Part shown: one piece after another, positions 45,961 to 55,710 of the stretch
Layout: each line of letters begins with the position of its first letter
Position numbering within the stretch: position 1 is the first letter of the stretch
From: Hesseltinella vesiculosa
Taxonomy: Eukaryota; Mucoromycota; Mucoromycetes; Mucorales; Cunninghamellaceae
Direction of reading: 5' to 3'
DNA: 64,000 bases
Assembly (NCBI GenBank): GCA_002104935.1
Contig: MCGT01000003.1
Span: 1,116,001 to 1,180,000 of the forward strand
The notes under the pieces: model-generated
The model's input: only the letters and a program-made list of their open reading frames with translations
Told to the model about the DNA's origin: nothing
Database searches by the model: none
Made by a program: the position numbers and the translations under genes

Positions 45961-48512
45961 TTATAGCAAAACACGAACGTTCACTTGGCTTCCGCTGCGG
46001 CTGCTGTTGATACCAGTGCTGAAGCCTGTGATGTTGGAGGCCGAGCGATAGAGACGGTGTAGTTGCTGTTCATGAGAGTCTTCGTGATTCAACTGCTCCG
46101 AGGGCAGCAAGACGGCGCGGTCAATGGCAGCAGGAAGGCCCCGATGACGCCCACGGAACATGAGGATAATCAACACCAGTTTACTGACCACGCTATACTG
46201 CGCACTTTGAGATGTGGGTGTGTTCGGAAACCCTTTGTTTGGAGGAGAGAAAAAAAAACGATGAGTGTCCTGGTTTCAGATCAGCCATCTATTGCCTACC
46301 TAGACTGCCCCCGACGTTTCCAAAAGCACTACAGACTTCAAAAATAACGCTGGCCATGGTGACAGGAGACGGGGAGATGATGGTTTTGGCTTCAAGCGCA
46401 CAGATACAAAACACACCAACAATAACCCAGCAGATATCCCTGGTGATTTGACGTTGAATCTGGGTCATCAGTAGCACGTCCGGACCTTTGAGCACGTTTT
46501 TGGAGGCCGACATCACACTGTTCAGAGTCTTGTTTCGTTTTAGTTTGAGCATGATGTTTGGTCGTTGCGGAGCTTCCGGTCGCACATCCGAATCGTCGTC
46601 AAAGTTTCCAGTATCATCTGTTCGGTACATCCCGAGGGAACGTTCCTAATTTCGACGAAAAAAAAGATTTGTGAATGAGGGAGACAGAGAGGTCTAATCA
46701 CGAAGCTTACCTGGTACACATTGCTATTGCGCATGGTGATGGCCACCGGATATACACTGATGTACATGGCAACAATATACACCAAGATGGTGGCAGGGTT
46801 TAGTTCCATGAGATTAGTGACCGCAAAGCCAGCTATGCATGAATCGGAAAAAAAAAAGCGCCATTAGTCTCGGATCACGGTTTAAATTCCAAGACGAAAT
46901 CATTACCGTTACGGGTGACAATGCCTTGAAAGAGCCCATCCAATACTTGAGAGGCAACAGGGACACCGCTATTGACGGGGAGCCAGTAATTGGTTGAAAC
47001 ATAGACTACGAGTTCAGTGGCGTTGATGATTATAAGCGTGGCAAAGAGGTACCAGGTTTGGCGTGCAGGGAACAAGGTGGTATAGCAGCGGCGAGGATGG
47101 TCAAGAAGATACTGCAGCGTTTCACGGAACATAACCTTGGATTCAGGCGTAAGCTTGTACATGCACCAAATAATGAAACGGAGGATGACTGGATAGGCAG
47201 TATTGCCAGCAAGGACAAGGAAGCCCAGGAACAGAAGCGGGAAAGGACAGTTCTGGAACGGGACCAAAGAGGCATCGAGATGGGTGAGGCCCAAATTGTC
47301 AAAGGCAGACAGGGTGACAAACAGGGACATGTACCAAGGATTGATAGGTTGTGCATTGGCAGTGGCCAGGACGCTTTGGGCATAAGGTGAGGCAGCAATG
47401 TATGCGCGAAATACTAGACCACTAACAACGGTCATGCCAATGAAATAGCATGGGAGGATCCTGGATAGCAAGTCAAGCGATCGGTATTCAGCACCACCCA
47501 CACGGTATCGTTGTTCCTTGGTCAGTTCCATTTGGTCGTAGGCCAGGGACACAATGTCAGCTGCGCTGAGGCGGTCAAAGTCGGCAGTGGTTGGTGGTTG
47601 CCATAGCTGAGGAGGCTGATGGTCTTGGTCATCTTCGTCATCCATGTGGATGGCGGTGTCTTGAATTTGCTGGCGGCGGATAGCGTCGAATTGTGAACGC
47701 AGCCGTTCACGCTGGAGATCGATGTTGTCAGCAAACATGATATTGTTTGTCCCTTGGCCAGGCGTGGATGGAAGTGACTGGGTATCAGAGAGCTGCGGTG
47801 ACATTGTTACAATAGGTAAGACAGGAACGGAGTCGCGTGGTCGTTTTCCTATTTCCTCACCCATCGGCTGGCTGGCATCGTCGATTTCTTTTCCTTGATG
47901 GTCAAGCAGCTTCTGTTCTCTCTGTTCCTGCAGCGTCAGTTTCTCTTGCTCCTTTTGATGTTCGCGTTGGTAAAACATGTGAATGACGTCTGCAGCGTCA
48001 CGTGGCCGGGAATGATCGTTATCGCCTAGCTCCAAACTGTTGGGAAAACCATCTTGGGCTGGCAATGGGGGGTGGCTGACGGACGATTTTTCGGCGGCAA
48101 CGGATTGGGTGCTCCGTCTTGTGGCATTGGACGAGCGCCTCCGTGAGCGTTGGCGCTCCCTTGCTTTGCGGGCTTTGTTGAATAGGACAATTTCCTTGAA
48201 ACGCTTGCTGAAGTAGTGCTTGCGCACCAAGACAATGACCAATGAGATCAGAATGTGCGAGCCAAATACAGACGAAAAGTACAAGACGGCGATTTGATAG
48301 TTGGACATGTTCGAGAGTGCGATGGTGTTGATGCCAGTGTTGGTGCATGCTGTGGTGGCCATAAAGAGAGCGTCAATGTAGGCCCAGTTTGCACCTGGCT
48401 GAAAGTAATACATGCAACTGAACAAAAAGATGATCCCAGTAATGTACAAGTAGTGCAGCTCCAAGAAGTGAATGCGCTGCTTCACCCAACGAGTCACTTC
48501 TCTCCAAACCAT
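45961..48512 (-). CDS. TRK1: TRK-type potassium transporter, 781 aa
   Basis: Four minus-strand exons (48512-46907, 46832-46711, 46645-46300, 46232-45961) are frame-consistent. Family features: a first pore unit (A-L-F-M-A-T-T-A-C-T-N-T-G-I-N-T), a long hydrophilic cytosolic loop (about residues 110-320), then V-G-G-A-E-Y-R-S-L-D-L-L, T-L-S-A-F-D-N-L-G-L-T, L-D-H-P-R-R-C-Y-T-T-L-F-P, G-I-V-T-R-N-A-G-F-A-V, and the last pore region C-S-A-F-G-N-V-G-G-S-L-G followed by F-R-G-R-H-R-G-L-P-A-A-I-D-R-A. These are high-affinity K+ uptake systems of the fungal plasma membrane. The start at 48512 was chosen because the frame upstream (to 48644) reads as a translated pyrimidine-rich leader; an upstream exon cannot be excluded. 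Confidence 0.93.
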
Positions 48513-49037
48513 CAAAGAAAACACCTGCAGCAAGTAAAATAAAGGAGAGAGGGAGAGTTTGACAGTAAAAAAGTGAAGAAAAAGGGGAGGGCAAGACGAG
48601 AAAAAAAGGGAAAAATAAGAGCATGCGGGGTTCTCATTGCCCAATCAAGATTATTTTTTTTGGCTTTCAAAATCAACCAAAAGCCTGGTAAACGCAGCTC
48701 ATTGATCGTTCCACCAGAAAAAATATGCATCAACTTGTCAAAAGAGAAAAATGATTTTATTTGCATTTTACAGGGTATCAAGTAAATAAAAAATAAAAAG
48801 AAACGATAAAATTTACAAATGTCAAAACAGAAGGGAGAGAGGCATTCGAAAGGTGAAGATAGAAAAAAAGAAGGGGAAGGAGAGGGAAGCAGTATGAAAA
48901 AGGGGAATCCCGAGTAAGTCGAGAACAGAAAAAAAAAAAAAAGGCTAGATGAGATGTTATGCTTATGAAATAAAAAGAAAAAAAAAGGGGGGGGTCTATG
49001 ATACAAACAAAGAATAAAAGAGAAGGAAGGAGGATGT
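48513..49037. other. Intergenic / TRK leader
   Basis: Strongly strand-asymmetric: purine-rich on plus, so C/T-rich on the minus strand that transcribes TRK. A runs at about 48930 and 48975. No supported gene; shadow frames on the minus strand are Phe/Ser-rich translations of the C/T tract. Confidence 0.45.
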
Positions 49038-51077
49038 TCATTTGAGTGCCAACCATTGACGAACCTTGTTTTCAAGAGTAGGAGCCATGGAAATTCCACG
49101 TTCGTTGACGTCATGATAAACTTGATGCAGCTTATCCAAATCACCAGCTTGACCATAGCAAATTAACCGAGCTTCAAATGACTTTGGCACATCTTCGGGT
49201 CTTGTCAGCGCACGGGTCCAGGTTTCACAGTCATCCACTTTGCCCATGAGCGCAGCTTGGTCAGCGAGATCTTGAATGGCCGACCGAAGTGAATCAGAGC
49301 CGTGCAAGTTGACAGCGGTGTCCAGGTCCTGGCGAGCAGCCATGTAGCGGCCATTTTGCAGCAATGCTCGAATCCACAGATTGGCCGTTGAAGGATGCTC
49401 AGAGATTGGATTCACACCCAATGTATCGAGATTTGCTTTGGTGCTGGTTTCCAGTTCGTGATCAACCTGCCGAGCAAAGCCTTCAATCCACACGTTGGCC
49501 ATGATTCTTGGAATCTTGCGGCTTTGGTCATCTGTCAAAAGATCCATAAATGACCGGAAGAGTTCTTGAGCCCGAGCCCATTGCCGTCGGTCAAGATGCC
49601 CTTGCACCATGGAACAGTGCGCCATCAAGAGTCCTTCCCGATCCGAACTTTTTGCCGAGAATTGTTGAACGGCGTCGTCAAACAGCTGCTGCGCATGGTC
49701 ATATTGGCGCTGGTCGATATGAGCACGGATGACGGCAGCGTGCAAGGCTGAAGGAATTGTCGAGGGTGCTACAAGTAGCAGTTGCCGAGTAAGTTCCAAT
49801 TGGCCACGGTTGATACTAGCATGCAGCAAGGCTGAAGCGGTGCGTGGTGGCATAACATGGCCATGGGATATCAGGTCGCAATACATGGCCACAGACGTGA
49901 AAAGTTGCTGCCGGTTGGCGGAACGGATGATGGCGCCAGAGATCAGTGGCAAAAGGGAAGCGTCCAGCGCAAGGTTATGCTGTCGCATGTCCCAGTAGAG
50001 CTCGTTCACAGCCTGTGTGGCGTCGTGTCGTAGATAGCTGTCCATCAACGGGGTAATCCAAGAAGTTTCCCGCTCAAGTTGTGCCGAAGATGAGGTTAAC
50101 CAGGCTTGCCAAAGCCGCTGCAGGGTGGGGATATCTAAGGGGGTGGCGGTCATGTGGCATGAAAGAAAGGCGCGGTACACGTCTGGGCTTGGCGTCAGTT
50201 GGTGATGAAGCATGGATTGAAACAGGTGTATGGCTTTCTGGAGATTGTGTTTCCGTCGGTGACGTGTAGGTATCGGCCTTAGGCTGAAGCCGCTGGGAGT
50301 GAGGCGCTGGCCAAGAAGGGCACCCAGCAATAAATGATATGAAGTCAGGTCGGGTGTCATATTCGCAAAGAGCTGGTCGGCAAGATCAAATCGACGATGT
50401 TTGAGGCAGTTGTATAGACCTACGTTCCAAACAGAGGCGTCTAGATGTGCACCAGCCTTGTGCGTCGTAAGCAACGTGCTTGCAATCGTATCCACCAAGT
50501 TAGGATTGCCGCCCATCGATTTGACCAAAATAGAGAGTTTGTGAGACGTGCGTTTGTAATGCTTCTGTGCTTCCATGCTTAAAAAACCAAGCAAGAGAGA
50601 GTGAATACTATCGTGCGAAGGCAACGATTGGGTATGTTGTTGGTGGATCAATCCTAAAATAAGCTGGATATAGGTTTGTGAGGTTGGAGCAACGCCTTGC
50701 CGGAGCATGAGCTGGTACAGGTCAAGCGCTTGCTGCTTCCGATCGGGATTGTCAAACTGTTTGGCAAGGGCCTTGAAGAGATGATTGTAGGCGTGTGCTG
50801 TCGTCGGAGGAGAAGATGATTGGATAGCTCGCTGCAAGGTGCATTGGGCTTCATCGACGAGACCTGATTTGCAGTAGCTGGCAACCGTTTTGGCAAGGTA
50901 GTGACTGGATAGGATCGGTTCATGCGGTTGTGATTGCTTTTTCATGGGCTGCGATGCATTGATTGATATATGCTGAGGTTGCCTCGCCACCAACGAAAAA
51001 GATCGATTGAGCCATAAAAGTCGTCTTTGTAACCAAAGTTGGCGGCCAAAAATGGAGCCTCCAATGGATACAGACAT
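49038..51077 (-). CDS. PPR/TPR-type helical repeat protein, probably mitochondrial, 679 aa
   Basis: A single intron-free frame. The N terminus (M-S-V-S-I-G-G-S-I-F-G-R-Q-L-W-L-Q-R-R-L-L-W-L) is basic and amphipathic, like a mitochondrial presequence. Downstream are successive helical-repeat units such as A-Y-N-H-L-F-K-A-L-A-K-Q, A-L-D-L-Y-Q-L-M-L-R-Q-G-V-A-P-T-S-Q-T-Y, A-I-H-L-F-Q-S-M-L-H-H-Q-L-T-P-S-P-D-V-Y and A-Q-E-L-F-R-S-F-M-D-L-L, which match the 35-residue PPR pattern. Such fungal proteins usually act in organellar RNA processing or translation. The specific orthologue was not recognised. It is unusual here in having no intron over 2 kb. Confidence 0.75.
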   Translation of the reverse strand: MSVSIGGSIFGRQLWLQRRLLWLNRSFSLVARQPQHISINASQPMKKQSQPHEPILSSHYLAKTVASYCKSGLVDEAQCTLQRAIQSSSPPTTAHAYNHLFKALAKQFDNPDRKQQALDLYQLMLRQGVAPTSQTYIQLILGLIHQQHTQSLPSHDSIHSLLLGFLSMEAQKHYKRTSHKLSILVKSMGGNPNLVDTIASTLLTTHKAGAHLDASVWNVGLYNCLKHRRFDLADQLFANMTPDLTSYHLLLGALLGQRLTPSGFSLRPIPTRHRRKHNLQKAIHLFQSMLHHQLTPSPDVYRAFLSCHMTATPLDIPTLQRLWQAWLTSSSAQLERETSWITPLMDSYLRHDATQAVNELYWDMRQHNLALDASLLPLISGAIIRSANRQQLFTSVAMYCDLISHGHVMPPRTASALLHASINRGQLELTRQLLLVAPSTIPSALHAAVIRAHIDQRQYDHAQQLFDDAVQQFSAKSSDREGLLMAHCSMVQGHLDRRQWARAQELFRSFMDLLTDDQSRKIPRIMANVWIEGFARQVDHELETSTKANLDTLGVNPISEHPSTANLWIRALLQNGRYMAARQDLDTAVNLHGSDSLRSAIQDLADQAALMGKVDDCETWTRALTRPEDVPKSFEARLICYGQAGDLDKLHQVYHDVNERGISMAPTLENKVRQWLALK

Positions 51078-51785
51078 TCAAGAAAAGGAGGATCAGGAGG
51101 AGAGATAACTGGTATTGTACAAAAGGGATGCAACGAAGAAAAGAGAGGTGGGGGAATACTAATCTCTGGGTAATAATCAAGGTGATCTCGTAGGCAACAC
51201 AAAAAAAAAAGAAAAAAAGCTTTGCTTGAATTTTTTTTTTTTAGTTTTTGGGGGGTGTGACTTGTTCTCCGCTGCCCGCTCTCCATGAATTTCTTTTGGC
51301 CATGGCAGGGCGCGCACATAAAATAATGGCAAAATACTGTATTGTGCAATGGATAAAAAACATCGAGTAGTAACGAATTTATGGCAACACAGTTCAATGT
51401 CGTTAGTGCCCGTGTTGGCATGCTCCCATCCTAGGCGTGGCTTTTCCCGCTGCTGTGTTCGTTCCAATTGGCGAAAGAAATAAAATAAAAGCTGGTTTAG
51501 TGTTTTAGTAAGGACAGTCTGCTGAATAAAGGGAGCATTTTAATTTTGATATTTTATGTTGGATTGGCTTGAAGAAAGGTCGATCGGTCCTGTGAACGCT
51601 GCAGTTTCGATTCACTCCATTTCACCAAAAAAAAAAAAAAAGCGGGGTGTCAAAAAATGAACACACTCGCTCCTCCGCTCTTTTTTTTTTTTTTTTTCGC
51701 TTCTTCTCTCCGTCTTGTTTTTCCACTACTCATCCGTTTATTTATTGTTACAAGACCTCCACAACCAGTGCTAAAAAAAAACACA
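51078..51785. promoter_or_regulatory. Divergent intergenic region, PPR protein and PP2A B55
   Basis: About 700 bases between divergent start codons. Contains A/T runs near 51202, 51230, 51627 and 51680, the last within the leader of the PP2A gene. No unambiguous TATA box or binding motif was found. Confidence 0.4.
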
Positions 51786-53665
51786 ATGAACAACACTGCT
51801 GACCATAACTGGAAATTTGCTCAGTGCTTTGGTGATAAAGGCGATTCTGACGACATCACTGAAGGTAGATTTAAAAATACAATGAAACACATTGCCTTGA
51901 CGTGTCTCATGGATCACTCTTATTTTATCATAGCTGATATCATTTCTACGGTTGAGTTTGACCAAACTGGAAACTATCTCGCTACAGGCGATAAGGGAGG
52001 CCGTATTGTCTTGTTTGAACGCAACGATAGCGTAAGTTTAGCACCTTCCATCCCCACACTCTTTTTCTTGGCTCGGGCGTGGCTGCTGGTTGTTTATGTT
52101 CAGAAGCAGCCTGCACTTCTCACCCCTCTTTATTCTTTAGAAAAAAGGATGCGAATACAAATTCTACACCGAATTCCAATCCCATGAAGCTGAATTTGAC
52201 TATCTCAAGAGTCTGGAAATCGAAGAAAAAATCAACAAAATCAAATGGTGCAAACGTCAAAACTCGGCCCATTTCTTACTTTCCACCAATGGTTAGTCAA
52301 ATTGCACGAACTACCGCCTCTCTTTACATACTAAACATGATGCTCTTTCCTGTAGACAAAACCATAAAACTTTGGAAAATTTATGAACGCTCTGTCAAGC
52401 ATGTGGCCGACAAGAATTTGGATGAAAACAACCCAACCAGTATTCACTCCCTTCGCGTGCCAAAGCTTGCTCATCAAGAAACCACTGTTGCAGCTGCACC
52501 AAAAAAAGTTTATGCAAATGGTAAAAAGTGAACAGGACGTAAGGAAGTACTTGACTCATTTGATCTTCAATGTCGTAGCCCACGCCTATCACATCAACTC
52601 TATATCCATCAATTCTGACAGCGAAACATACATGTCTGCCGATGATTTACGCATCAACCTCTGGAACCTTGGTATCTCTGATCAATCCTTCAGTATGATT
52701 TACTTCTATTTTATCTCATTGTGTCTGGGTCGCTCACTGCAACTTTTTTTCCCCAGACATCGTCGATATCAAACCTGCCAATATGGAAGAATTGACCGAA
52801 GTTATCACGGCAGCAGAATTTCATCCCTTTCACTGCAACATGTTTATGTACAGTTCCAGCAAAGGCAGCATCAAATTGAGTGACATGCGTGAGTCTGCTC
52901 TTTGCGATCAACACACTAAAGGTACACCCACAAGAACAAAAAAAAAAAAAAAACCTGGGCGCAGTACTGACAGCCTTCTCTTTGGATCATAGTTTTTGAA
53001 GAGTCGGAAGACCCTGCCAGTCGATCTTTCTTCTCTGAAATCATCTCATCTGTGTCCGACATTCGCTTCAGTCATGATGGTCGGTACATTTTATCACGCG
53101 ACTACCTGTCTCTGAAGATCTGGGATATCAACATGGACAACAAGCCTGTCCAGACTATCAACATTCACGATCAGCTGCGCTCCAAGCTGTGTGACCTGTA
53201 TGAAAATGATTGCATCTTTGACAAGTTCGAATGTATTTTCAGTGGCAATGACAGGTAAGGACCATTCATCTCTTCGCATTCTAATGGTCTGTAATGCGGC
53301 GTTTTCTTATGCATTTAGCCATGTTATGACCGGATCTTACAACAACACTTTCCACCTGTACGATCGTGAAGGTAAAAATGATGTCACGCTCCAAGCCGAC
53401 CGCAATGCATTCAAGGCCAAGCGCATGGGTCCCACAAAGAACAAGATGTCCATGGGTCGGCCAACGAGCAAGAACAGCCAGATGGGCGCTGACCCTACTG
53501 ATTTTAGCAAGAAGATCCTACATGCTTCATGGCACCCTCATGAAAATACCATTGCTGTTGCTGCTACGAACAACCTCTTCATTTTCACGTAAGCCTCTCT
53601 TTCTTTCCATACACACACCACATTACATGACCCTCCTTTTTTTTTCTAGTGAGGATATGCAATAA
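51786..53665 (+). CDS. CDC55: Protein phosphatase 2A regulatory subunit B (B55/Cdc55), 439 aa
   Basis: Nine exons (51786-51864, 51934-52031, 52141-52291, 52356-52520, 52579-52692, 52757-52921, 52993-53254, 53319-53588, 53650-53665) with consistent phases. WD40-propeller signatures of the B55 family: [73 protein letters not shown] and M-T-G-S-Y-N-N-T-F. The B55 subunit directs PP2A to substrates in mitosis, morphogenesis and stress signalling. Start chosen at [10 protein letters not shown], the family start; the longer frame upstream covers a T-rich leader. The last exon encodes only five residues. Confidence 0.96.
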
Positions 53666-54119
53666 TTCCCCCATTACCAACCTATTCTTCTTCGGCATAT
53701 ATGCAATATGCATAGGTGTACTACCTCCTATTCCTATAGTGTCCCCTTTTTATTTCGAGTTTGTTATTGCTGTAGTCGGCAGCCCGTTGCTTTACACCAT
53801 TTTTGTAATGAATGTACTCTTCTTGTCATTGCCTCTGCCTCCCTCTCATTTTTTAAACGTCTCTTTAAACAAAAAGAATGCTGTTGTGACTCAGAAAAGT
53901 GATTCCCAAACAGGATCGGGGCTTTTTTTCCTGGTCAAAGTCAAAGCACATTCAAGTGTTGGACTTCTTTTCCCACGGTGCATGTGAGTACTATTCATGG
54001 TTCGGTTTGGTGTGGAGATAATGCATCCAAGAAGTCTAATTACCAGATTTATGTGAATAATTTTTTTTTTGCGGGTGGTCCAGTCGGGCAAACCACTAAG
54101 TCATCTCAGGCGCGTGAGA

Positions 54120-54560
54120 AAGCAGATCAAATGCTCGCAAGCTTATATCTAATGCATGTTTGCCAGCCTTCTAGGCCCTCCATCCAATACCAGAGAGAGC
54201 TGTAGTTTTAATCATAATCATTTCTCAAAATTTAAATTCGTATGCAAAATTTAGGGAGAACTAACTTGAGAAGTTTTGCAGTGTGGTTTTCCATTGGATT
54301 GCCTGGGGGGAAATGGCCAATTTTACAGACTTTTTAGCGGGGGAAATCGGAGGTGTCAAAAACGAAACTGATCAAAAGTTGGTTAGGCAACCTTCACCAA
54401 TCGACCTGATTTTTTCAGAACCATCATCATTCATGAATTTACGCACTTGCGTCAAATTTTGGATCGATTCAATTACTCAAATGTGCTGTGCAACGCTTTT
54501 TTTTTTTTTTTTTTTTGAGGTTGGGATTGCTATTTTCAACCTCACAAGGCGACTGGCGTC
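54120..54560 (+). repeat. Dispersed repeat family, copy E
   Basis: An upstream block CAGCCTTCTAGGCCCTCC, then GAAATGGCCAATTTTAC, GAAATCGGAGGTGTCAAAAA, ACTGATCAAAAGTTGG, CACCAATCGACCTGATTTTT, CCATCATCATTCATGAATTT and a T22 run. It is directly followed by copy F. Confidence 0.82.
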
Positions 54561-54985
54561 GCCTTCTAGCTCTTCCCTCCGTTGCCTGAGAGACTTGCAG
54601 TTTTATTCATGGCCATTTCTTATCATTTCGTGCTTGTATGCCAAATTTTGGGTGAATTTAATTAGAGAAATTTTGCACTAGGATTTTTGATCAGATCACC
54701 CTTGGGATCCCATGGTGAAAATGGCCGGTTTTTCATTTTTTTAAGCTAGGGAATCGGAGGTGTCAAAACGAAACTGAATAAAAGTTGGCTGAGTGACCTT
54801 CGTCAAACGACCTGATTTTTTCAGCACCACCATCATACATTCATCTGCGCATTTGCTCAAAACCTCGCTTCAATCCAATCACCCAAAAATGCTATGCAAT
54901 GTTTTGGTTTTTTGTCATTTTTGAAAAAAATAAAATGAGTAGCCAATTCGAACGCCGCACACTGACCTTGATTCCTGGTCACTGC
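54561..54985 (+). repeat. Dispersed repeat family, copy F (tandem with E)
   Basis: Begins with the same upstream block (GCCTTCTAGCTCTTCCC, TGCCTGAGAGACTTGCAG) and continues with GAAAATGGCCGGTTTTTC, GGGAATCGGAGGTGTCAAAA, CACCACCATCATACATTCA and a tail GATTCCTGGTCACTGCC. Copies E and F in direct tandem define a repeat length of about 430 bases. Confidence 0.82.
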
Positions 54986-55710
54986 CGCAGCGCCATTGGT
55001 AATTAGCGAATGCTACATTCGATATGAAAAAGCAATGGTCCAACCACTCATTATTTACAAACTACTCCAGTGTGTCTGGTTTTCTCTTTCCATGTCGTGA
55101 CTGATTCAATACCGCTCTCAACAGCATGGTTTGACAAGCTGCCGCTTTTTTTCGTTGTTGGTGGCGCCGCTCTCTTCGGTGTTTGTAAATGCAGGCAATA
55201 CCCCTTTTCAAATGTCTCCCTGACTCGCAAGAAATAGACCTTATTATTGACACTTTACGTACAGTGTATATCGTAATAAGCAGAGAGAATACCAGTGCAG
55301 ATCACGGTTGATTTCCCCCAAAATGAGTGGTGTATTAGGGTTATTTTCGATCGCCTGCATTTGGTGAAACTCGGCCAGTGCTACGATGCACAATCTCTGT
55401 GCCTCAATTCATTCTATCTCCACTACACTCTGCGCGTTGCATTTCTTTACGCCTTTTTCATTTCTTGAGGTAATGTGTCTTTTACTCTAGCAAATGTCAA
55501 AGAAACGTTGAGGAGAAAAAGCCAGTCAGAGAGCACAAGCCACCGCTGTGATTTGATTGGTCGCTGGCGAAAAAGTTTTTTTTGTTTACTTGCTTCTTGA
55601 GCCTCGACTGTTTTCTTTTCTTTTTCTTTAGGGTTACCCTACTTTGCTGCTGTTTTTTTTTTCGTTTTCTTATTACTGCTATCGTGCTTTTTACTTGCTT
55701 TTTTTTTGCG

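Larger units (their letters stand above)
53666..55710. other. Intergenic with two tandem dispersed repeats
   Basis: About 2 kb with no secure gene. Holds repeat copies E and F in tandem (listed separately), then a T/C-rich leader (about 55570-55710) for the next gene. Confidence 0.5.

Noticed and set aside
48512..49156. Long minus frame rich in Phe/Ser upstream of TRK
   Set aside because: Translation of a C/T-rich leader; composition is not protein-like.
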